Source: Dreissena polymorpha
Taxonomy: Eukaryota; Mollusca; Bivalvia; Myida; Dreissenidae
Direction: 5' to 3'
Assembly: GCF_020536995.1 (NCBI RefSeq)
Contig: NC_068363.1
Coordinates: 1,728,361-1,792,360 of the forward strand
Length of the DNA stretch: 64,000 nt
Position numbers and translations under genes: made by a program. The notes under the pieces were generated by a model. That model did not search any database, was not told where the DNA came from, and saw nothing but the letters and a program-made list of their open reading frames with translations. How positions within the stretch are numbered: the first letter of the stretch is position 1; each line of letters starts with the position of its first letter. Of this stretch, positions 47,576-59,987 are shown one piece after another.

Positions 47576-49159
47576 TCAAGAAAATGTCGAAACCAAATAT
47601 ACTTCACCCGCATGCGGCCATTACTATAATACGCGTGCCTTGTATGATCGGATGTAAATTTTATGAATTATAAGAAAAAAATCCTAATGAACCCGCGCGT
47701 ATTATTTAAGGATGATCGAGATCAATCTTTTTTGGAAATATATATACTGAATATAAATGACAAAATCTAGACTAACGAAAACGTTATTTAAAAGTCGTTA
47801 ATATCTACAAAGTGCACAATAGCTAATGTCCCAATTACATTGCTTACCTTCTTCCATGAACAGTTAAAATAGCGACCACTTTAAAACTGACATATCGGTG
47901 AATATGGCGTGAAGCATTTCTAAGAAAAAGCATAACATTGTTTATTTACAAACACATGTTTAAGGTTCCAATAAGAGATACACATGTTTTTGTACTATTT
48001 ACTTGTAACGTTTTTTTTTTGTTCGTTAAAACAACACACACATATATACAAGCTTATAACCGCCCAAATCCTTCGTTCGTTTTATACTCGTGGGTTCAAT
48101 ATATGTAGGACCGGTTTGCAGCTATTTTATTCCATATTAGTTGCCTTTTGCATCATGTAATGTAAGTTTCTTAATCTGTGTTGACTCGGCAGACATATTT
48201 GACTTGTTATGAACATGACATTTACAGGGCATTTGCATGTAAGAGATTTACATGTATCCATATTTTTTTCGTTTTGAGCATTTTCCTTAAAAAATATATT
48301 TTCCATAAATCTCATAAACATAATCAGGATAATAGTGCATTTAAACAGGTCCCTAAATTCTAAAATGCTGAAAGGTTGTCTACAACAAAACTCATTTTAT
48401 AAAGTAAATAAGGGCCTTTGGCCCAAAATACACAGTATTTTACACAAAACAACACAGGTTTGTAGTTGCGAAAATATCATCTTACATATAAAATATATCA
48501 AAATGTTAAATTGTATTAATAAGATGATTCATATACGTACATAATTTCTATAGAGTATCATTATCTGTTGTGCTCATCAGATACTAAAAGTCATGTACAG
48601 TATTTCTAACAATATACCAGTTATATAGAAATTCCCTACGTACAACGTCATGTTTACTAAATGAAAAAAAAATCCATGATATTCACAATCAATATTATAT
48701 ATATATAATATATGCAACATTCAACTGCCTACCAACTTCACTTATTAATTCGTGGTTGGAGCAACTAAACTTGGCAAAGGCTGTCCTATATTTTAGTGGA
48801 ATTTTCAAATGCAAATACCTTTCGATGTACATGCATTAAGTAGAGACTCATAGTCATTGTGCCAATTCTAGGTGACTCAATCAATTATACGCTAGCGAAA
48901 ATCGTAAACAAATAAATCTACGTTGCCAATATCCTGAGAGATCCAAACGATCCCGAACCCATATCTAAATATTAAGGATTATACATTCGTAGCCCAGCAA
49001 TTACACCCGGGTTATCTATTGATATTAATTTATTATAGGAGTGTTTGGGAAATTAAATCATATGCAATTAACAAAATATGTAACAGATAAAGACAGTTGG
49101 CCACATTCACCAAGGGCTATATTTTGTATTTGTATTTTTCCTAACATTCAAAGGGCGTT
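47576..49159. other. intergenic, no feature recognised
   Basis: AT-rich; short ORFs only. The missing 5' exons of the relic fourth family member would have been expected around here, but none is recognisable. Confidence 0.5.
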
Positions 49160-50150
49160 TACATATTTCAGTTTCGGACAGTGTTAATATTTACATATTC
49201 GTATCCCCATATTTGTGAACCGTAGCACACTATTGGCTTTACCATGCTATCAAAAAGTAAAAAGAGTTCTTTAATAGGGAAGTTTCCAAGCGTTATTAGT
49301 GACGGCATACATATTATTTCTCCTTTCTTGTACCATGCGCTCTCCGAGAATTGGTCTATGAGTGCGTATTTGTTCTCTGAAGTACTGTTGAACAGAGAGT
49401 AGCAGTGTAGTTTCCCGTCCTAGAATCAGTTCACGGTCTTTAAATCGTGTCGATCCTACCCTGACTGTAAATTTGCTTGGATCCCGAGATTTTATGCGAT
49501 GTGCACGGTCGATTTCGAGCGTGTCTGCATCGTGTCCGAAATTAAATATTTCTCGTAGAAATGAGCGTACTTTTCTTGTCGAAATACCCCAGTTTTCATT
49601 TAAATATGCCGTTTAAGCGAGTGTTTCAACGGAATTGATTTCAATCTGGTCTAGCTTATTTTTCACATGTGGCATTTCTTCTCGCAGTAATTTATTATCA
49701 CCTCTAAGCCGGCCATTGTCTTGCTTTAATTCGTTAATTGTTGACAAATTGTGTCAATCTTTGATTTATACCGCCCATTTCTGTAACTATGCGTTCATTT
49801 TGTTTGTCTAGGTCGGTTATCATGTTTCTTCGAAAAGTAAAAAAAATCGGAATCATTACTTGAATCTATGGATGACCTACTTTGATTGCATCGATAAGTC
49901 CCGCTGTTATTCACTGATCTAAATGATGGCGATGGTTGAGAAAATGCGTAAGACGACAATGTCCGCTGCCTCGTCACCACGCCCTCTCATGTATCTTGAC
50001 GGGGGTTGTAGTTTAAGATGACATTCACAGATCCGTGAGTCTGGTTGCTGCGTTTTGTTACGTGTCGGGTCCTGCCAAATAGTATGCGGACCAGGATTGT
50101 ACTCCACATCGCCACACATAAAGTATCAAGAAAGCCCTGCACGTGCGCAT
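49160..50150 (-). mobile_element. internally deleted LINE: ORF1 with 2A-like start, joined to the RT C-terminus
   Basis: Reading right to left: MCGDVEYNPGP (50119-50087), a match to the 2A 'stop-go' consensus DxExNPGP known at the ORF1 N-terminus of some animal LINEs. After broken frames comes an ORF1 RNA-binding-like region (DTLEIDRAHRIKSRDPSKF..FKDRELILGRETT, about 49530-49400). At about 49300 it passes directly into the RT C-terminus (GNFPIKELFLLFDSMVKPIV, CYGSQIWGYE, about 49290-49165). Most of ORF2 is gone. The right end abuts the family relic at 50241. Confidence 0.8.
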
Positions 50151-50240
50151 GCGCAAAATGAGAGAAATAATTATATTAACTCCTTTAGTCAAAATAAGCA
50201 CCTTTAAACATTTAGTTCGTCTGCGTTTAACCACATAACA

Positions 50241-50531
50241 GTGCGAAAAGAAAGATGGCTGGTATGAGAGGGTTCGGACGCTGTACCAGTTTCGTAAGCG
50301 AGCACAGATCGTGAACGACGCTGAAAGTTGTTTCAAGGAAGCAATAACTCTTGGGGTGACTGGGAGCCGGCGTAAATATCCAGAAACGATATTCCAAAAG
50401 GTTTCGTGATATTTTTGAAGGGAAAAGACATACGGATTGACAGCCATCTCAAGTTGTAGTGAAACGTCTACTGCAGAAGAGTCTAATGCATTCCACGAGC
50501 AGCTACAAACTGCAGCTAGTGACATCACAAA
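50241..50531 (+). pseudogene. relic of a fourth B-box/FN3/GTPase gene (3' end only)
   Basis: Aligns with 16829-17114 of copy 1: KDGWYERVRTLYQFRKRAQIVNDAES..KEAITLGVTGSRR, then the Ser/Thr-rich extension that only copy 1 has. An extra base near 50390 shifts the frame and a stop follows; everything upstream of the helical tail is missing and replaced by LINE sequence. The 3' flank continues to match that of copy 1 for about 3 kb, so this is a genomic duplicate, not a retrocopy. Confidence 0.92.
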
Positions 50532-53500
50532 ATTACAAAATGATCAATAATATAATAGCGACGAATAATGCCCATGTCGGTTTATCACATTTCAAGAACA
50601 AATGAGTTTAAGTCTACATGGTTATCTTGCATTTATGTCGATGTTTGAATCGAGTCTGAAAGTGGATTGTGATGAGAATGTGTTCATTTTTGAAATACTG
50701 GTTTCATATTTCTCAACGCGTTCGAAGCTGCAAATGACAATTTAAATTTCTCTTGTAATAGTCTTCTAAACGTTCTTGTTCCACGGTGTTGCATTATTAA
50801 TTGATGTAATGAAAGTTAATAGTTGTAAGGATTTAAGATATTTAATTTGCAGTTTTGTGCATTGTGTTAGCCATTGTTAAAGAAAGGAAAACATGTATAC
50901 AGCATGCCTCTGCCATATTAACATTAACATACTTTTCAGAGCGATTTATTGAGCACGGATAAGTTTACCATGTATATACTATAAACACATTACAACGGAT
51001 CAAAGATATTTAACTTGTTTCAATGTCCAAGTGTTATTTTAAACACGTAAATGGGATGAATCACAGTAGTATCGTTAACATGCACACTTCACCCCACATA
51101 CCGATCATACTGGATGTAAGCTCTCATCAATTTAAAAGTAAGCATGTTCCGAATGAAAGAGAATGGGATGTATACATGATATCTGTCCCTCAATGATTGA
51201 GGAATAGTATATATAAAAACTTACCTGAAAATATTATTTGTTTAATTATTACATCATGCAAATATATGTATTAATACATCTTCGAAATAAGAATTAATTG
51301 CGAATGATGTGATGGATATATCGCAGACTTAAATATTTAATAAAATGATGCTTGGATATTTTAAAAACAAACCGTTCTAAACTGTATAGTTTGCATAATC
51401 TTAGTGTGTGTTAAATTGTATAAATACATCCGACAGTATTTTCCCACAATTAACGATATGGTCAAAATAGCTCAAAAATTAATTTGCCAACTTGCCAACA
51501 AAAAAGTAACTGCCAAACAAAGTTGAACAATATCGTGACCGCCTGTCGCCTGATAATATTGAAATCATTTTGAATACAAACACTATAATATATTGAACTG
51601 TTGATTCTTTTGTTATCGTTTACTTTAACTTAATTACAAAATAAATATTATTTTATTTTAGCAGTCAGTTCCTACAGTTTAATAGGTTTGATTTACTTTG
51701 TGATATTATTGGTCAAACATTTGTGGCCAGTAGGTTTTATGTTCATGTAAATGATGTTTTCATTATTTCTATGTGAATACTTTGTCAAGCAATAATTAAT
51801 TAAACAGTGCATGTATCAGATTGTTGCATTTACATTTGCCATGTGTGTTATCGGTCAAAACCAGATTTATTGTTCAGAGCTGAACAACTTTTACTCCTTT
51901 GTTGCAGTTCCTAATTTAAATGGCCATTTATAATTGTATTAACTCATACAAACTGCATGAGAAGCCATTACATACAAATGATTATGTACATGAGTGTTAT
52001 TACAAGTTGTATTGAGGGTAGTATATCACTGTTTCAATGAAGAAAAGATTTATGCAATCTGTATTAAGAAAATAATTTCTAGATAAACGTTTTCTAAACA
52101 ACACACACGCACTCAACACTCATTCTGATTTTATTATACCGACCGTGTATCGAGTACATGAATTTTATTGAAGGGTTGATCAATACTGAGCAAAATTTGA
52201 AATATACGTATTCTAACACTTAAATAATATATTAATATTGTTCGCTACTTCTGAAAATAGTATAATAACATGGTATTTTATTTAAACTGTGTGCATTCTC
52301 TGTTTTAAGTATTTTTAAACACGTAGCTATTGCGCAACTTTAAACTCCATCAACTTGTTAAGATTGTGGTGTACGTTTAGAAACGTATAGATCGATTTTT
52401 ATCCAAACCACGCGCTGTATGTGCGTGTTCGGCTATTAATACCGGTATAAAAATATACCGATTTTCTGAAATCATGAGTTCGTTTTCACAAAGTGTAACC
52501 TGTGTTTTCAGAAAACGTATAACAATCTAATGCATACCATTAATGCAATAACGTTTAAATAGTCGATAGTATATAAGATGCTCTATTACTTACACGTCGG
52601 TATAATATATTATAAAACTGATGTGAATGTGGAAATTAAAGGCTAACTTCTGCGGCATCAGCACGAGACATATACCTTAATTTTGCCCTTGAAGTACGGT
52701 AAGGAAAAAAATCAATATAGTTTGACACTATTCATACATACTTGACACGACACATACAAAACATAAATAACTTTACAGGCATAGCATCATATAGTTAAAT
52801 ATTCATATCATTCTCAGAAAAAAAGTGGAAATAATGGTTGTAAAATTCAATTTACGTGGTTTGATTGTTAACACACACGAGGTCTTAAAAATATGAACAG
52901 GTAAATATTCTTTAAAAGAAAACAAATCTATTTACATTTGATTCAGTTTGGTGGACTACATAATCAGCCACATTTCACAAACACCTCTGTGCTAAAAATT
53001 ATCGTTTAATTATGTTTGCGTTATGCTTGTTCATCTCTGAAAATGTAAATGAAACCATTAAATGATATTAATGAGCACCTATGTTTGTCAAATCGAATGT
53101 ATCGAACGTATCATATCATCGCAAACATTTAACAATCAGAACGTAAAACAGTACTCGGCAACGAACCAAAACGCTTTAATAGAAACTAGTTAAAAATGTA
53201 GAATACCCGAATACATCACCATACTTGCATTTGTAACGCTTGGATGTTATCTCGTGTGTTGACGACAATCAGTCCTCTGAGAGGTCATTATTTATTTAAC
53301 GTGTTATATTTTACCTTGCATTGTGACAACATAGGTGTTTTTCTGGCTTCTGTTTAAAAGGTAAGTTTATTTGAATGTGTGTATTTGTATCTGTTTTACT
53401 CAAAAGCATGCTTTAGATAAAATACTGCAATATTGTCTTTTTGCAATAATCCAACACCCAGCTATATGACTTTATGTACAAAGTATATACGAAGAACTTC

Positions 53501-53600
53501 ATTACTGTCATTAACTGCTGATGTTCAATATTATCTTTTACGCAAAAGCAAATCATAACCAGCATAACACATATTTATATGACTGGGTATAAAGGTAAAG
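50241..53600 (+). repeat. ancient segmental duplication, block B
   Basis: Partner of 16829-21120; shorter mainly because three insertions and expansions are missing. It serves as an empty-site reference for the elements in block A. No other gene seen in it. Confidence 0.85.
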
Positions 53601-53869
53601 GTTAGCACAGACAACGCGGTGACCATTTTTTGCTATGGACGTGTATTATAATTTGACGAAAGGAAGTGAAAGGCATAAGGCATTGCAATTGTCACCCCGT
53701 TCGTCCATACTTAAACCACTGACGGATCTCGCTTAAACTTTCGTACAGTAAATGACTTGGCTCCGACGAGTTTTTTCAGAGTTATGTTCATTGGTCTAGA
53801 ATATGTCTAGAATATATAACCTTGTTAAATAATAGAATTAAAATATAATTTTATAATACTGTATAAATA

Positions 53870-54180
53870 AAAAGAAGTGAAACTCCAGCTGCTGGAGCGT
53901 TATTGCATTCTCAATATTTACAATGAGTTGGTCCTTTATTTAAGGCAAGTTACCAATTACCAAAACAGTACAAAACAGCACAATGCAAAACAACATACAC
54001 GCATATAAGAATAAAGTTGGGGTCACCGTCTTGGAACGGTCAATGCAAAGCATTTTGGGGTTTAAACTGGTTTTAGAGCGCTTTACCTCACACCTGGCCC
54101 AGCAATATTCATGATACATATAAGTGTAAATAAAATTTAACCTCATAGCATTGCAACTCAAATTCAACAATAAAAAAAGG
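53870..54180. repeat. dispersed repeat also present near 19995-20260
   Basis: Shares gaagtgaaact..agctgc, gtcaccg(t)cttggaacggtcaatgcaaa and ttttagagcgc with the earlier stretch, but out of order relative to the segmental duplication. It is therefore an independent copy of a dispersed repeat. Confidence 0.5.
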
Positions 54181-54535
54181 GAATTACAACTTTTTGAGGA
54201 ACGAAATGTGTGTTTTCAACTTCTCTTTATCTAATGGGTCGATATCGCTAAAGCTTTCACTGTTGAGTGACCTTAATGAGTACACCTACATCTTTATCAT
54301 ACGTCGGCGCAATCACACTTGATTATTACGCGACGGGTGGTGCTAGGTCAAGAGAAAGAAATGAAATGGTAGGATAGATAGAAGAGATTTGATAGTTAAA
54401 AGTATAGAGATAGTAGATAGTTTTGCCAGATTCGTTTTCTCCTCTTCAACCCAGACCTCTCCGGTTACGGTGGCCGCGGCCGGCACAGCAATGGGAATCA
54501 CTAGGGGTTACTTGAAGCTGGGCGCCTAACAGTGA

Positions 54536-55860
54536 TTAGAAGGTGAGTGAGGAAAGCCCCTGCTTGACGGATACCAAGTCAGGGGCCTCTGCGACTGACT
54601 GAAGGTGGTTCCAAACTGATATGGTTCGTGGAAAGAATGAGTTCTTGTGGTAAGATGTGGATGTAGACGGCTGGTGGTACTTCTTGTTATGGTCCTTAAG
54701 GCGACTTGGGGCTTGTACAAGGTATTGGTTGGCTGGGATATTCACCAGGTCATTGATGATTTTGTACAGCATGGTGAGTTGCGCTTTGGTCCGTCGTGAC
54801 TCAAGCGTCTCCCACCCCAAGTGCTCGATCATGGAGGATACGCTGCTGGTGTTGTGGTATCGGTTGGTCACATATCTAGCAGCCCTCCTCTGTACTATTT
54901 CAAGCTTGTAAACCAGGTCCTTTGTAAATGGGTTCCACACTGTGGAGCAATACTAAAGGCCTGGCCAGACAAGAGAGGTGTATGCCGAGGTGTTGACCTT
55001 ATCATTGCTGACGCGTAGGTTGCGCTGGAGGAAGCCGAGTGTACTGTTTCCCTTTTTCGACATGATGTCCATATGGTGGTTCCATGAAAGGTTTTGGGAC
55101 AAGGTTACTTCCAGGTACTTGGTAGTCGAGTCAGTCTCGAGAATGTGGTCTTTCAGGGAGTAACGGAACATGATTGTGTTCCTCTTTCTGTGGACACGGA
55201 TAATGCTACACTTCTCTGGGTGAAAGTCCATACCCCATTGTTTCTCCCATTCGGCTAGCTTTATCAGGTCGTTTTGTAGGATCAGGAAGTCTTCTTCCGA
55301 GTTGATTTCCCGATACCCACACAGTCAGCTGCAAATGGCCTTACTTTGGATGTTACATGTAGTGGCTAGTCGTTGATGAAGAAAAGAAATAAGATGGGTC
55401 CGAGGACGCTTCCCTGAGGGACTCCGCAAATGACGGGTGCTGGCTCGGATGTTACTCCATCAACGACTACCCTCTGCGTGCGATCTGTCAGAAAGGCTTC
55501 AATCCACTTCTGATGCCATAGTGGTTGGAGCAGGCGACTGTGCGGGACCCGATCGAAGGCCTTGCTGAAATCAAGTACTGCAAGGCCATGTTGTTTATGG
55601 CGGACCATGGAATGGACGAGCTCATTGATCAGCGTCAGTAGCTGGGTTTCGCAGCTCCGTCTTCTCCTGAAACGGTGTTGACAGTCCGTGAGGATGGCAT
55701 GTCTATCAAGGTGGCCCATTATATTGCTTACAATAATGTGCTCCAGTATCTTACATGCTATGCATGTCAGTGAAACCGGCCTGTAGTTGCTGGCTTTGAA
55801 CCTTTCCCCTTTCTTATAAATTGCCGACACATTGGATGTCTTCCACACGTCTGGTATACT
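54536..55860 (-). mobile_element. CR1/Jockey-like LINE, RT and C-terminal region
   Basis: Right to left: RT motifs NYRPVSLTCIACKILEHII, LAVLDFSKAFDRVPH, GVPQGSVLGPILFLFFIND (55848-55366); the catalytic box region (about 55350-55300), which reads FAADC instead of FADDC; DFHPEKCSIIRVHRKR..TTKYLEVTLSQNLSWNHH (55231-54953); and RRAARYVTNRYHNTSSVSSM (54940-54536). At least two frame breaks. 5' part with the endonuclease absent. Confidence 0.9.
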
Positions 55861-56104
55861 GCCATACTAAGATACTAAGCACATGTAATATTTTGCTGCA
55901 ACGATTTTCGGAAGAATTATTGCCCTTTCTCTGTTTATCCATTAAATAAAATAAATTAAATAAAGTCCCAAAATGTTCTTGTTTAACACCTCTTTAACTA
56001 CTGGATGGATCTCGCTCAAGCTTTCACAGTTGGATTATCGTAATGTTGACCCATGTGTGCCTAGTGGACTCTCCCATCCTTCTAAATTGGATCAATGTAT
56101 TATA
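55861..56104. other. spacer, no feature recognised
   Basis: AT-rich; nothing supported. Confidence 0.45.
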
Positions 56105-56280
56105 AAAATTAGGGATGAATAGTATATATTTATTTCTATATTTAGAATATTTCTTATAGAAATTCCTTTAAGCAAACAGCACAGACCCTGATTAGACGCC
56201 GCATCATGCGGCGCCTCATCTGGGTCTATGCTGTTTGCCAAGGCCTTTTTTCTAGACGCTAGGCATAAATGGGTGAAGAT
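56105..56280. mobile_element. dispersed repeat with a 67-bp near-perfect palindrome
   Basis: Palindrome 56172-56238: gcaaacagcacagaccc pairs with gggtctatgctgtttgc, and inner arms gccgcat and atgcggc close the hairpin. Preceded by ttatttctatatttagaata. No ORF. Foldback elements of this look are frequent in bivalves (recollection). Confidence 0.7.
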
Positions 56281-57945
56281 GACCGTAAAAAACGGAATTT
56301 CGGTTGCGATGAGTTTTGGCAGATTAATGGCCCTGTGTCTTCTTTTCTACACTGTATAATATACCTATTTTTATTCAAATTTGTTTGTGTTTGTTGCTTT
56401 TTGTGCTGTGTCTAGTACATTTTTGGAATGTCAGACTGTTTGCCAGTAAGTCACTTGGCAGTAATAAAGGGCCTCGTGCTGATATGAGCTATCTGCTCTA
56501 ATTGCGTAGCTTAAGTTACGATGTACATAGACTGTATTAATTCTTATGATCTTTTGACCTGATAAGAACACATCGCTTTTGACCATAAATACTGTGTGTT
56601 CATGTTTAAGCTTTCTTGAGCACATCATGTTCATCATAAGCTTTTGCTACCACCTTTGGCCGTCTTTCGTAGTCCGGGTCAACATTTAAAATGTGAACTC
56701 AAAATATGCCAAATGTGTATGAAGCACAGTCAGAAAATTCATCCGAATGTAATATCAGCCGAACTGAAAAACGTTTCCGGTTCCTAGGGAAGCCAGGGTT
56801 TGGCGCAGTTTTCCTTATGTGGTTAAAATGAAACCTTATCGACAATTTAGGAGTCATCATTTTGCCAATTAATCATCAAATTTGCTCAGAACATTTGTTC
56901 TTAAGATCTCGGCTGAGTTTGAAAAAGGTATGAGTTCGTATGTGTTGCAGATCCGATGAAAAACATGGCCTGTTTAGTGAAACTTTATAAGTATATCGAA
57001 AGCAAACCTTCGGAATAATAATGTATGACGTAGTCAATACCAAGATACTAAGCTACGAATATACTTAGAGCCTGGAAAGTTTATTAATATATTGGCTTTG
57101 TTTTAAATTAGGTTATACTATTTAATATTTTAAGTATAACTAGTGTTTTGTTTCTATCAATTTAACCGCGGAAACAATAATTTGATATATTTGCCAATAA
57201 TTATCATCCAATTAATAGTATTTATCATCTAAAGCCTTCTTTGAAATACTGAAACATCAACCGACTAAATGCAATGGAAATAGCTTCTTTTAAATGGACA
57301 ACCTTTTGTGACGAGTTGCAAAATGGCGGATGTGGGAACGCTTGTTTAATTATTGTTTGCGAAAGTAGGCTTTGGGCGGGGATTGGTGCGCGGGCCGGGT
57401 CCGGCACGGTCGCCGTCGTCTGTGCTCTTGTTGGGAACGGAAGGGTCGGCGCTAGTAACTGAGGCCAGACGATATAGACTTCAACGACGGACGTACTCAT
57501 ATTACCTCCTCCTTTTCTGCTCCACAAGACCATAATGCATAACCAGGTGCAATACATAGCATGTAATTTGTTATAACACAGCAATACAGTAATCATATAT
57601 TCGCCTTCCAAATAAGTATATACTAAACATTTAAAGGTAATTTCATTATATAATAATAGTGCATGGCCCCTTTATCTGACAGCTTAATTACGCATCTGAT
57701 AGGCCAGATATAAAATACCCATTCGAGTAACACTGTGAAGACGCAGAATGACTTAAAGAAATGAAACACAAACAAACTTGAATATTCTTCTTCTTTTTCT
57801 TTGAATGCGCATACGATTTACTTTATGATATCTCGACCGAGTTTCAAAATGATTCCAATTATCACAAAAGCTGCTTCGAATAGTTAAGTCCCTTCGGGTC
57901 TCATGTGAACGTCTAGGGCGTTTCACCCTCTTGTTTCAGTTATTT
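56281..57945. other. intergenic, no gene supported
   Basis: 56800-57000 resembles one unit of the repeat at 21960-23060. A short GC-rich patch (57370-57440, gggcggggattggtgcgcgg) lies inside a 128-codon reverse ORF that resembles no family; left uncalled. Confidence 0.45.
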
Positions 57946-58690
57946 TAGCTCATCTTTTTTTTTAAACAATTACCTATTGTCACCACCTGAGCGTCGGTGT
58001 CTGCGTCGGCGTCGGCGTCCGGTTAAGTTTTGTGTTTAGGTCCCCTTTTCTCATAAAAAATCATCACTATTGCATTCAAACACGGCACACTTACTATCAT
58101 GAGGGTATTGGGTAGGCAAAATTGAATAACTCTGGCTGGCATTTTGACAGAATTATATTCCCTTTTTATACTTTGAAAATTGAACGTTTGGTTAAGTTTT
58201 GTGTTAAGGTCCACTTTATTCCTAAAGTATCAAAGCTATTGCTTTCATTCTTGCAAGACTTACTAACTATCATAAGGGACTGTGCAGGCAAAGTAATGTA
58301 ACTCCGACTGTCATTTTCTTAAAATTATGGCCCCTTTTATACTTAGGAAATCGAAAATTTGGATAAGTTTTGTGTTTAGGTCAACTTCATTCCTTAAGTA
58401 TGAAAGCTATTTCTTCCATACATGCAACACTAAATAATTATCATACGAGAACTTTGCAGACAAAGTTATGTAACTCTGATTGGCATTTTGACAGAATTAT
58501 GACCCTTTTTTGACTTTGAATATTTAGTTTAATTTTGTGTTTAGATCCACTTTACTTCTAAAGTATCAAGGCTTTCAAACTTCAAATACTTTCTTACTAT
58601 TATTAGGATACTGTACCTGGCTAGTTAAATTTGACATTGACCTTTGAATGACCTTGACTCTCCAGGTCAAGGTCAAAGTATTAAATTTTG
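57946..58690. repeat. dispersed repeat with about 170-bp tandem units
   Basis: Units begin (g/a)taagttttgtgtttaggtc at 58022, 58191 and 58363, with a fourth, shortened one at about 58527. Each holds ctatcat.aggg and cattttgacagaattat. Leader gagcgtcggtgtctgcgtcg; the tail carries gaccttgactctccaggtcaaggtc, a small inverted repeat. Confidence 0.8.
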
Positions 58691-58754
58691 CTAAAATTGC
58701 CAGAACTTCTATATTTATGATCAGATTTGATTCATACTTGACAAAACAACACTT

Positions 58755-58990
58755 ACCTGACATACCACAATATGCTCCACCCAACCCATCCCCTACGCCA
58801 CACGCTAGAATTCCCTCCCCCCCCCCCCAAAAAAAAAACAATATCATTTTTGTTCTTTTTTTTTGAAAGATCATCTAATAAATGACCACACCCCAACACT
58901 ATACCCACCTTTAATCCCCCAAACATGACCACACCCCCACGCTGTACACCCCTCTCCACCTTCACCCCTCCCCCTTTTTGATTGAAGTAT
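58755..58990. repeat. C-rich low-complexity stretch
   Basis: Runs of ccccaccc/ccacacccc with a C10-A9 homopolymer junction at about 58818-58840. Low complexity; no gene. Confidence 0.75.
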
Positions 58991-59008
58991 TGAGATAGGT
59001 CCCTTCAC

Positions 59009-59731
59009 CAGGGCTATAGATAACGGACGTATTTGCGTTAAAACGCAATAAAAATAACCAAAAAACGTAATTAATTTCAAAATAAAGCTTACACAAACGC
59101 AAATGCAAATTTAATAACGTAATTCCCGTACTAAAAGATCTTGCGTCACAAAACGCAATTCTTACGAACACCGGGCGTATATTTTAGACTGGTTATTTTC
59201 CGTATTTTCCGTGGATAGTTGATATGCCGTTCTATGAAGAAAAGAAGGCAGTCTTTCCAGCGGTTATCAATCTTTGTGGTATTATTGTAATTATTCGTAG
59301 ATCCGTCCGATTTCTACTTTCATTTTCAAGGTATTCAACTCAAAATGACCTGAAACGGGGTGCATCGCTTTGAACAGCCATAACTTTGTCAATAGTGCAG
59401 CGATTTTCACGAACTCGGTCTTATTGAACGCAAAAAAAATAAACGAACTTTGATCAGAAATTCAGTAATTGTTTGTTGTAATGTACAGGTACCTTTTTTA
59501 ATACCAGTTGTTTAAATAATAAAGTAACCTTAGTAGATTTTATTATATTATATATGTCATTCCCTAAATTACCCAATTGAGTTAAAAAACCGGGGTTGAA
59601 AAACCCAATTAAGCTCAAAAGTAGGGGGTGAAATTTTTTGCTAAAATTCTATTGAATTTTCAAAAACCCTATTGTTGTAAAATACAGGAGGCGAATTACC
59701 CAATATACCCCAAAAGTTATCTATAGCCCTG
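59009..59731. mobile_element. non-autonomous hAT-like DNA transposon
   Basis: 723 bp with 16-bp perfect terminal inverted repeats CAGGGCTATAGATAAC / GTTATCTATAGCCCTG. Both sides carry CTTCAC (59003-59008, 59732-59737), read as the target duplication. CAGGG termini are typical of hAT, which usually duplicates 8 bp, so 6 bp is atypical. No transposase ORF. Confidence 0.8.
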
Positions 59732-59987
59732 CTTCACCTTTAAAAAGAAAAATAGATTAATGGTCTGCATCCGCTAGGCGGTGCTCTTGTTTTAATTTAA
59801 TATCTGCCTTAAAATTTGAACCTATATTGTGTTCTACAGTTCATTTCATGACACTATATCCTGATAATATATTAAAAATTAAAGCCTGAACGCATATCTC
59901 TTTCCATATTTAAGTTCTTGCGTTTCTTTTCATATTTTGAAAATGGTACAATTTCTTCTTTTGTATGTATATGCAGCGCAAATCAGT

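Noticed and set aside
57225-57611. 128-codon reverse ORF with a Pro/Ala-rich middle.
   Set aside because: No family resemblance, no splice or start context, and the GC-rich patch alone explains the open frame.
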